Source: Ruminococcus sp. UBA5884
Lineage (GTDB): Bacteria > Bacillota > Clostridia > Oscillospirales > Ruminococcaceae
Reading direction: 5' to 3'
NCBI GenBank assembly: GCA_002431975.1
Contig: DJFA01000116.1
Location: 1 to 6,577 of the forward strand
DNA: 6,577 nt
A program made the translations under genes and the position numbers. This document shows, in pieces, positions 1 through 4,963 of this stretch (position 1 is the first letter of the stretch; each line of letters opens with the position of its first letter). The notes below the pieces were generated by a model. That model was given only the letters and a program-made list of their open reading frames with translations, did not search any database and was not told the DNA's origin.

Positions 1-1
1 T

Positions 2-29
2 GGATCACCCCCGCACACGCGGGGAAAAG
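2..29 (-). repeat. CRISPR repeat 3 (at the window edge)
   Basis: Third identical copy of the repeat. The array continues beyond position 1, where the first base of the next interval (T on the plus strand, A on the crRNA strand) is visible. Confidence 0.95.
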
Positions 30-62
30 CTATGCCGACAATCCCGACCGCGACTATCTGGA
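30..62 (-). other. CRISPR spacer 2
   Basis: A 33-base interval between repeats 2 and 3, with base 62 as the variable eighth handle base. About 58% GC, noticeably richer than the surrounding cas genes. The plus strand from position 31 reads open as YADNPDRDYL, which looks like real protein sequence. This suggests, without proving, that it was taken from a coding region of a phage or plasmid. Confidence 0.9.
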
Positions 63-90
63 GGATCACCCCCGCACACGCGGGGAAAAG
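63..90 (-). repeat. CRISPR repeat 2
   Basis: Second copy of the 28-base repeat, identical to the leader-adjacent copy. The base following it on the transcribed strand (complement of 62) is T. Confidence 0.95.
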
Positions 91-123
91 CTGCCCCGTC
101 ACTCATATATGATTTTGGGTCTG
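91..123 (-). other. CRISPR spacer 1 (newest)
   Basis: A 33-base interval between repeats 1 and 2. Base 123 (C on the crRNA strand) would be the eighth handle base, leaving a 32-base guide at 91-122. GC content is about 48%. An open reading frame crosses the interval on each strand, so it could derive from coding DNA, but no source can be named by eye. Confidence 0.9.
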
Positions 124-151
124 GGATCACCCCCGCACACGCGGGGAAAAG
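124..151 (-). repeat. CRISPR repeat 1 (leader-adjacent)
   Basis: First repeat after the leader and the expected site of new spacer insertion by Cas1-Cas2. It is identical to the other two copies over 28 bases. The hairpin stem is six G-C/C-G pairs (CCCCGC with GCGGGG) with a four-base loop, extendable on the RNA by one U-G pair at the base. Confidence 0.95.
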
Positions 152-195
152 ACTAAAAGAAGCTTGAAAAACAGCCGTTTAATGAATAACGGTTA
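152..195 (-). promoter_or_regulatory. CRISPR leader (44 bases)
   Basis: This is the whole space between the stop codon of cas2 (196-198) and the first repeat. It lies on the cas side of the array, upstream of the repeats in the transcribed direction, as a type I-E leader does. It is AT-rich, holds an imperfect hairpin (see 173-194) and a HindIII-type AAGCTT palindrome, and ends TTTTAGT against the repeat. It is shorter than the leaders of well-studied I-E arrays, so leader function may extend into the end of cas2. No IHF-type site can be asserted, and Bacillota generally lack IHF, so integration probably relies on leader bases immediately next to the repeat. Confidence 0.7.
173..194 (-). other. 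Leader inverted repeat (terminator-like or integration element)
   Basis: On the minus strand CCGTT (192-188) and its complement AACGG (179-175) flank an eight-base AT-rich loop, with one further A-T pair beyond a mismatch, and the second arm is followed by CTGTTTTT. The form resembles a weak intrinsic terminator after cas2. A five-pair core stem is weak, though, and a strong terminator here would block read-through into the array. It may instead be a leader structural element or chance. Confidence 0.3.
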
Positions 196-1059
196 TCAAA
201 ATTTATTTAGTTTTTCATACACATTCTTTAAAAGGTGACAATCTTGCAAAGCTCTGTGGGATTGTCTGTTTTCTGCACCGAGATATAAGGAAACAGTTTC
301 AAGTTTATAATTATCAAGACCCTTCAACATACTTTTAGCTGTTATAAAAACATCATTTATATGTATATAGGGAAATTCTATTTCACATTTTTTAGCATTA
401 TGCTCCAGAAACTCAAGGTCAAATGCCGCATTATACATAAGTACAGTTCTTCCGTCTATTATTTCAAACAATTCCGACAGTACATCACAGAGCATAAAAC
501 CCTGTTCCTGAAGCATATTATCAGTTATTCCTGTAAGCTTCTGTATTTCGGTGGGAATATTTTTCTGAATTTTAACAAGCCAGTTTTTTTCAGATGATAT
601 TCTGCCTTTGCTTACATCAACTATTCCTATTTCAATAATTTCGTTATTTTCTGCTGAAAGACCGGTTGTTTCGATATCCAGAAGAACGTATGAATTCTGG
701 CTGACAGAATTTCTGCGTCTTTTTCCGATTAATTTTCCTGATACATTACTGCAACCGGGAGTTGAATCCGACTGGAACTGAGTTTTGTTAAGGTGCTTGA
801 TAAGTTTTATTCCATCGAAATCGACAGGCATCAATGATTTGTTATTATGCACATAGAAGTCCATATGCTGTTCATTCTGAGCAGAAAAGACCATTGTTGC
901 CTGACCATCGGATATATTTTCGCATATACGCTGCCATAAAGCCTCTCTTACTCTTGCACTTACTTTTCCGACATAAACGCCTGTATTTATTTCAAGCAGC
1001 CATTTTGACAAATCGCCTCTTAATTTAGGCGGACATTTTGTCATACTTACTACTATCAT
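196..1059 (-). CDS. cas2: Cas2e-DEDDh (DnaQ-like) exonuclease fusion
   Basis: 287 residues in two parts. Residues 1-95 are a Cas2e domain, with the family signature CPPKLRGDLSKWLLEI followed by GVYVGKVSARVRE, as in E. coli Cas2. After a polar, basic linker (about 96-122, including KRRR) comes a DnaQ-like exonuclease domain at 123-285. All DEDDh catalytic residues are visible: D128 and E130 in LLDIETTG, D214 in NAAFD, H268 and D273 in SHRALQD. Cas2 bridges two Cas1 dimers in the spacer integration complex. In S. thermophilus I-E the fused DnaQ domain trims prespacer 3' overhangs and promotes integration, and the intact catalytic set suggests the same here. The start is the ATG of an ATGA overlap with the cas1 stop. 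No Shine-Dalgarno sequence precedes it, so translation probably depends on coupling to cas1. The first methionine fits Cas2e alignments better than the one at residue 6. Confidence 0.95.
   Translation of the reverse strand: MIVVSMTKCPPKLRGDLSKWLLEINTGVYVGKVSARVREALWQRICENISDGQATMVFSAQNEQHMDFYVHNNKSLMPVDFDGIKLIKHLNKTQFQSDSTPGCSNVSGKLIGKRRRNSVSQNSYVLLDIETTGLSAENNEIIEIGIVDVSKGRISSEKNWLVKIQKNIPTEIQKLTGITDNMLQEQGFMLCDVLSELFEIIDGRTVLMYNAAFDLEFLEHNAKKCEIEFPYIHINDVFITAKSMLKGLDNYKLETVSLYLGAENRQSHRALQDCHLLKNVYEKLNKF
204..232 (-). promoter_or_regulatory. Candidate array promoter inside the 3' end of cas2
   Basis: On the minus strand TTTAAA (232-227) is followed after exactly 17 bases by TAAATA (209-204). 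This is a loose match to sigma-70/SigA -35 and -10 boxes and would start transcription near 197, at the cas2 stop codon, about 45 bases before the first repeat. Both boxes are degenerate and the region is AT-rich, so a chance match is quite possible. The array could instead be served by read-through from the cas operon. Confidence 0.25.
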
Positions 1060-1994
1060 AACTGATTATTGCTCATGCCATAAGAAACGCCGGATTTAAC
1101 AAAATCCTGATGATTATCCCAAAGGGCAATTTCCGGCATATCGCTGTTATCGTCATCATCAAGGAGATATTTAATATCCCTGACCATTTTTTCAAGAAGA
1201 TGAGTTTTTACGAAAACATCTCTCATCTGTCGTCTTATGACATTTGCAATATCAGGCACCTCCTTTCCTGCGAGTTCAAAGGCAAGAGGTATAGTTGTTT
1301 CGGCTTTATACAAATCTGCAATATCATAGGCAAAGGAAAGTTCATGTCCCACATGGATAAATCCGAGACCGGCTGAACAGCCGAGTGCTGCAATTACAGC
1401 GGCGGCGAGTCCGTAAAGGCATATATTTCCTGATGACAATGCCTGATTAACAGGCGTTGATGCTGAAAAATTGTTACTGTCATAATCTCTGCCATGCCAT
1501 TCTACATTATTGAGTCTTGCCTGTTCACGATATATTTTTCTCATTCTTGAGCCTTCACGTCCTCTGAGCTGCTGAAGTGTAAGACCTGATGTATCTTCAT
1601 TTTCAAAACGCAGTTCATACATTTTTCTGACAACTCCGAGATGTGACCTTGTATTTGAAACAAGTCTTGCCTGTTTTGCAAGGAGTGAAGCATGAGAATT
1701 GAGTGCTCTGCCATGGGCATAATATCTGACTCCATGTTCGCCGACCCATATAACGCTTACGCCGGAATTGCCGATAAGTTCCATTGCCCTGTGAGTGATT
1801 TCAGTTCCCGGTCCAAGCAGCATAACAGTTACCGAGGCAGCCGGAATATATACAGTGCCATCCATATCTTTTACGGTTACCGCACTGTCCTCACGGCTTA
1901 TGCGGCAGTGTTCAAGATACAGAAAGGTCATTCTGTCGCTTATAACGGGTAGTTCAGTAAGTGAAGGCTTATCCATTCCATTATGTTCAGTCAT
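1056..1994 (-). CDS. cas1: Type I-E integrase Cas1
   Basis: 312 residues, close to E. coli Cas1 (305). Cas1 is the catalytic subunit of the spacer acquisition complex: it joins prespacer 3' ends to the leader-side and spacer-side ends of the first repeat. The metal-binding residues can be placed by alignment to E. coli E141, H208, D218 and D221: E147 in QLRGREGSR, H214 in GFIHVG, and D224 and D227 in FAYDIAD. The N-terminal beta-rich domain contains the I-E signatures GPGTEITH and WVGEHGVRYYAHG, and VVRKMYELRF (121-130) is also typical. The acidic stretch LLDDDDNSD near 278 falls in the poorly conserved C-terminal tail. The ATG lies inside the end of cas6e (8-base overlap), preceded by AGGA seven bases upstream. 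The stop overlaps the cas2 start as ATGA. The gene appears intact. Confidence 0.97.
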   Translation of the reverse strand: MTEHNGMDKPSLTELPVISDRMTFLYLEHCRISREDSAVTVKDMDGTVYIPAASVTVMLLGPGTEITHRAMELIGNSGVSVIWVGEHGVRYYAHGRALNSHASLLAKQARLVSNTRSHLGVVRKMYELRFENEDTSGLTLQQLRGREGSRMRKIYREQARLNNVEWHGRDYDSNNFSASTPVNQALSSGNICLYGLAAAVIAALGCSAGLGFIHVGHELSFAYDIADLYKAETTIPLAFELAGKEVPDIANVIRRQMRDVFVKTHLLEKMVRDIKYLLDDDDNSDMPEIALWDNHQDFVKSGVSYGMSNNQL

Positions 1995-2622
1995 TTTTTA
2001 TTCCTGCAAGAGTCATAAGTCCCATACCATAGGCTTTTTCCCTGCCTATTCCGTTTACAAGTGCATTTCTCAGAGCGTCTGCATCTGTAACGGTAAGTAT
2101 TCCCTCATAAGTTACTGCAAGAAGCTTTACTTTCATATTGGAATCCATATTTTTTCTGAAATCATACCATTTTGAACCGGTTACAAGCCATTTTTCATTT
2201 TCAAGAGAAAATCCATATTTATGGGATTGTTTTTCAAGCCATTGTTGCTGATATTCAGTTGTTATATGTGGAAAAATCCTGTTTCTTTTTTTCTGAGGGT
2301 CAAATTTCTGAACAACCGGATTTGCTTTAAGTCTGAAATACCATTTGCTGCCGTTTGAAATATTTTCAAGAAACTTGTCATATTCCTTTGTTTCAAATGA
2401 ACTATCATATCCGAACTGCACCGCCATACCTGACAAATCCAGATTTTTTTCGCTTAAAATAAGAACATAGTCCTCACCTCTGAGTGAGTCAATTCTCCAT
2501 AATTTGCGTGTTCTTCCGTCTTTTTCGCAGGTTTCCAGTGCTCCGTGAAAAATGCTCGGAGCAGCAAGAGCCTGCATTGTTTTTGTTTTTGAAGTATTAA
2601 GTTTTATTCTTGACAGATACAT
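1987..2622 (-). CDS. cas6e: CRISPR RNA endoribonuclease Cas6e (CasE/Cse3)
   Basis: 211 residues from the ATG at 2622. Cas6e cuts pre-crRNA on the 3' side of the repeat hairpin, without metal, and stays bound as the Cascade head. The protein opens MYLSRIKLN, the usual Cas6e N-terminus. ALAAPSIFHGAL (18-29) aligns with the T. thermophilus segment around its catalytic H26 and places a histidine at the same position, 26. The tyrosine that assists in T. thermophilus (Y23) is serine here. WYFRLKANP (94-102) is the conserved core-strand motif, and GIGREKAYGMGLMTLA (191-206) is the C-terminal glycine-rich RNA-binding loop. A GTG four codons upstream (2634) would give MRCRMYLS, but the ATG has GAGGTG just before it and matches family N-termini. 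It follows the cas5e stop by 8 bases and overlaps cas1 by 8. Confidence 0.94.
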   Translation of the reverse strand: MYLSRIKLNTSKTKTMQALAAPSIFHGALETCEKDGRTRKLWRIDSLRGEDYVLILSEKNLDLSGMAVQFGYDSSFETKEYDKFLENISNGSKWYFRLKANPVVQKFDPQKKRNRIFPHITTEYQQQWLEKQSHKYGFSLENEKWLVTGSKWYDFRKNMDSNMKVKLLAVTYEGILTVTDADALRNALVNGIGREKAYGMGLMTLAGIKND

Positions 2623-2626
2623 TCTG

Positions 2627-2632
2627 CACCTC
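2627..2632 (-). promoter_or_regulatory. Ribosome binding site deciding the cas6e start
   Basis: GAGGTG on the minus strand sits four bases before the ATG at 2622 (six from its AGG core). It overlaps the alternative GTG start at 2634-2632, so that GTG would have to be read without this site. This favours the ATG. It also overlaps the cas5e stop codon, so ribosomes ending cas5e are placed to reinitiate. Confidence 0.65.
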
Positions 2633-3305
2633 ACAATTCTTCAAAAGGGTCATGTTCATTTATAGATATCTCTTTTTTCATACGACAGCCATACTGCCTG
2701 TGAAGCTGTGAAAATGATATTGGAACGTCCTGAATAACAGCACCATCACTGTATGTATCATATACAATGCGTTTATTCAAATCAGTTTTTTTATCAAAAG
2801 ATTCTTCATTTTCAAGAACTGTTAACATATCGTTCTCACGTATTCCCATAAAAACAGGCAGAACCGGCGGACATGAACGTCTGCCAAGAAACAGCGGAAA
2901 CACCGGATTCTGAACAGCCTTTGATATTCTTTCAAGAAAACTTATATCATCAGATTCAAGAGCTGCAAGAAATACTGCATCAGAAAGATAATATCTTTCT
3001 GTTATATGCATATTTGCTGAATCGGACTTGTTATGCCGTCTTTCTGAATCACTGAGTTTTCCTGTATAAACCATCTGAAAATCCTTGATGAGCTTCCCTT
3101 CCCTTTCCACACGGACTCCGAATTTAAGCTTTGCAAGTTTTTCAAGTTCTTTTGAATCATCATTTCTTTTTATTCCGAGAGCCGCAGCTATCATTCCGAT
3201 AACGCCGCTTTTTGTGGGTTCACGTTCTGTCGTACGGATATTGAATTTTGAACTGCTGCCCCATGCCTGCAATGGTGCAGCAAGTCTGAGTAACAGCGTT
3301 GCCAT
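2631..3305 (-). CDS. cas5e: Cascade subunit Cas5e (CasD)
   Basis: 224 residues, the same size as E. coli CasD. In Cascade, Cas5e holds the crRNA 5' handle and caps the base of the Cas7 filament, next to Cas8e. Family motifs are clear: the first RAMP strand LLLRLAAPLQAWG (4-16), PTKSGVIGMIAAALGI (30-45), and FLGRRSCPP (139-147), which closely match E. coli CasD. Between them, YYLSDAVFLAAL (105-116) corresponds to the YLCDASFTVAL strand of CasD. Unlike some other Cas5 families, Cas5e is not expected to be a nuclease, since Cas6e does the cutting. The ATG lies 3 bases after the cas7e stop, with GAGGTG at 3317-3312 six bases upstream, embedded in the last codons of cas7e. The TGA stop lies 8 bases before the cas6e ATG. 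Confidence 0.96.
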   Translation of the reverse strand: MATLLLRLAAPLQAWGSSSKFNIRTTEREPTKSGVIGMIAAALGIKRNDDSKELEKLAKLKFGVRVEREGKLIKDFQMVYTGKLSDSERRHNKSDSANMHITERYYLSDAVFLAALESDDISFLERISKAVQNPVFPLFLGRRSCPPVLPVFMGIRENDMLTVLENEESFDKKTDLNKRIVYDTYSDGAVIQDVPISFSQLHRQYGCRMKKEISINEHDPFEEL

Positions 3306-3308
3306 CTA

Positions 3309-4397
3309 TCACACCTCATTAATCATATCATTAACAGTCTTTTCAAGTTCTGACAACATTTCAGGCAATGACAGAGTTTCTGCAATTTTATCAAAACAAC
3401 CCTCTGTGCAGAATGCTTTTTCAGGTTCAGCAGCAAATTTTCTGTATACTGTTTCTGCATATTCTTCAAGTTTCTTTTCTGATTCAGAAGCATATCCCCT
3501 GTCAGATTTTTTTACAGGAGCTTCAAATGCTCCGCAGAGGTTTACAGGCTGGTCTTTTCTTACTGTAATATAGACTGAATCAGGCATAGTGCGGTTTGCA
3601 AAGGAATTTGATTTTCCTGTAGGCATTGAATATACAAATGCATCTGCAAAATTCTTTACTGTTTCAGCTGCATTTTCAGCACCAATAGTTTCTGACAGTT
3701 CAGATACATTGACTGTTGCATATCTGTAAAGAGTTGATGAATTAAATTCAACTGTACCAAGATGGCCGGCACCTGCATTGTCATCTTTCTGCATATCATC
3801 AACTGCTGTAAAATAGTCATATTCATTCTCAACGGCATGAGTTGAAATTGCATGTGCTACCTGTGCTGATGCGTCATAGTTAAGAGTAGGGTCATTTGCT
3901 GCCATTCTTCCGAAAAGAGCTATATCAACTGACGGATTTTCTTTAAGAGCATTTTTAAGTACCTTTTCTGCTTCCTTTTTATCTTTAAGATTAAGTTCAA
4001 TAGCATATTCAGCTATTGCCTTTGCCTGTTTTTTACTCATAAAAAACAATGCATCTGCTTTTTCAGTTTCGCCTTTTTTAGCAGATTTTACGGTCAGCCC
4101 TGCCATGTTGAGTGCTTCAACTGCTTTTTTATGGCATTCAGTCTTATCAAGTGAGCTGTCTGAGGCAAGCATTTCATCTTCCACCATTTCAGCAACAAAT
4201 TTAGTACGGCAGCCAATGTCCTCATCTTTGAACAAGTTCTTAAAGCTTTCACGCATTACATGCTTCCATGCCTGAGATGATACTCTTGCTCTTACTGCAC
4301 CGCCGTATATGGCTGTTTTAGGGCTTCCTGTATCGTCACGGTTAACACAGCTCGGAGGAACTGTCTGCAAAACATGAAAATCAATATATATACTCAT
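3309..4397 (-). CDS. cas7e: Cascade backbone subunit Cas7e (CasC/Cse4)
   Basis: 362 residues, the E. coli CasC size. Six copies normally coat the crRNA guide and form the Cascade backbone, kinking every sixth base. The N-terminus contains HVLQTVPPSCVNRDD (8-22), AIYGG (29-33) and VRARVSSQAWKHVMR (35-49), all diagnostic of Cas7e. Later VDIALFGRMAA (157-167), AHAISTHAV (181-189), YFTAVDD (195-201) and GHLGTVEFNSSTLYRYA (211-227) match CasC strongly. Residues 60-150 form the more variable helical region and are rich in lysine, glutamate and alanine. GGGGAG at 4411-4406 stands eight bases before the ATG, one of the strongest ribosome binding sites in the operon, which would suit the highest-copy subunit. 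The gene starts 2 bases after the cse2 stop. Confidence 0.97.
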   Translation of the reverse strand: MSIYIDFHVLQTVPPSCVNRDDTGSPKTAIYGGAVRARVSSQAWKHVMRESFKNLFKDEDIGCRTKFVAEMVEDEMLASDSSLDKTECHKKAVEALNMAGLTVKSAKKGETEKADALFFMSKKQAKAIAEYAIELNLKDKKEAEKVLKNALKENPSVDIALFGRMAANDPTLNYDASAQVAHAISTHAVENEYDYFTAVDDMQKDDNAGAGHLGTVEFNSSTLYRYATVNVSELSETIGAENAAETVKNFADAFVYSMPTGKSNSFANRTMPDSVYITVRKDQPVNLCGAFEAPVKKSDRGYASESEKKLEEYAETVYRKFAAEPEKAFCTEGCFDKIAETLSLPEMLSELEKTVNDMINEV

Positions 4398-4399
4398 AA

Positions 4400-4963
4400 T
4401 TATTTCTCCCCTTTTTCATAATAAAAACTTTCTCCCCAGCTGAGCTGGACTTTTTTTCTGTCCGACTGGAAATAATAGATATCCTTTGCAAGCTTAACAT
4501 AATCAAGCCCTATACCTTCTGATTTGAAAAGCTGAATCATACTTCTGAGATAATGTGCAAATTCCGGCATATCCTTTGCAGTAATAACAGGAGCAAATCT
4601 GCGGATTACACGTTCACGTCCGTCATCAGCATACTTAAAGGCAAGCATTCTTGCGGCATCTCCAAGGCTTATATTTTTAACATGAACAACTTCTGCATTT
4701 CCCTGCTGATGAAGTGCAAACATTGTAAGCGACAGATATACTGCCCATTCTGCTCTGCTCGGAACACCATTTTTTCCAAGGAGCTGTTCAGGCATTTCAT
4801 TAAGGAACACGCCCCACAATTCAGGAAGTTCACCCGGAGTTTTTCCTATACCTCTCCTGAGTTTTGCAAGCATAGCTTTTCCTCTGCCTGTGTCTTTAAT
4901 GGCAATCAGTGATGTTATGCATTTCATCATATGACTGACTATCATTTCTGACTTACTTTCCAT
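4400..4963 (-). CDS. cse2: Cascade small subunit Cse2 (CasB, Cas11e)
   Basis: 187 residues from the ATG at 4963, near the usual Cse2 length (E. coli 160). Two Cse2 copies form the belly of Cascade and stabilise the R-loop through the displaced strand. The protein looks helical and basic, as the family is: GRGKAMLAKLRRGIGKTPGELPELW (near residues 25-49) matches the conserved N-terminal 'LRRG.g..p...p..w' region, and WAVYLSLTMFALHQQG and RVIRRFAPVITAKDMPEF are further family-like stretches. Assignment also rests on its place between cas8e and cas7e, because Cse2 sequences diverge quickly. A GTG at 4972 would add three residues, but the Shine-Dalgarno sequence GAAGGTG overlaps it and is spaced for the ATG. 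The start overlaps the cas8e stop by 11 bases. Confidence 0.93.
   Translation of the reverse strand: MESKSEMIVSHMMKCITSLIAIKDTGRGKAMLAKLRRGIGKTPGELPELWGVFLNEMPEQLLGKNGVPSRAEWAVYLSLTMFALHQQGNAEVVHVKNISLGDAARMLAFKYADDGRERVIRRFAPVITAKDMPEFAHYLRSMIQLFKSEGIGLDYVKLAKDIYYFQSDRKKVQLSWGESFYYEKGEK

Larger units (their letters stand above)
1..151 (-). CRISPR. Type I-E CRISPR array, leader-proximal end (3 repeats, 2 full spacers)
   Basis: Three identical 28-base repeats lie at 2-29, 63-90 and 124-151 with an exact 61-base period, so each spacer interval is 33 bases. On the plus strand the repeat begins GGATCACC, contains the perfect inverted repeat CCCCGC-ACAC-GCGGGG and ends AAAAG. On the minus strand it begins CTTTTCCCC and ends GTGATCC, very like the S. 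thermophilus type I-E repeat. By analogy with E. coli type I-E loci, the array is transcribed leftwards, in the same direction as the cas genes. Cas6e cleavage after the GCGGGG arm would leave GUGAUCC plus one variable base as the usual 8-base 5' handle. The array continues past the left edge, so the total repeat number is unknown. There are no mismatches between the three repeats, as expected near the leader. Confidence 0.97.

Noticed and set aside
1..151. Treating the repeats as a 29-base unit with the extra C at 30 and 91.
   Set aside because: The leader-adjacent copy has A at the matching position (152), so only 28 bases are shared by all three.
196..700. Reading the exonuclease part as a separate dnaQ-like gene next to cas2.
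   Set aside because: The frame is continuous through the linker with no stop or new ribosome binding site, and the same fusion is known in other type I-E loci.
1541..1735. Minus-strand 64-residue frame inside cas1, and a similar one at 3656-3853 inside cas7e.
   Set aside because: Both are out-of-frame readings of genes with clear family motifs, and nothing suggests overlapping coding.
361..3573. Plus-strand open frames opposite the cas genes, including 126 residues at 1795-2175 and 162 residues at 3085-3573.
   Set aside because: They lie entirely antisense to strongly supported cas genes, have no recognisable motifs or convincing ribosome binding sites, and have the composition expected of shadow frames.
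1129..4573. Near-identical short string TTCCGGCATATC at about 1131 (cas1) and 4562 (cse2) as a possible shared motif.
   Set aside because: It is about 12 bases and encodes parts of MPEIA and MPEFA in two unrelated proteins. It is best explained as chance with shared codon preference.
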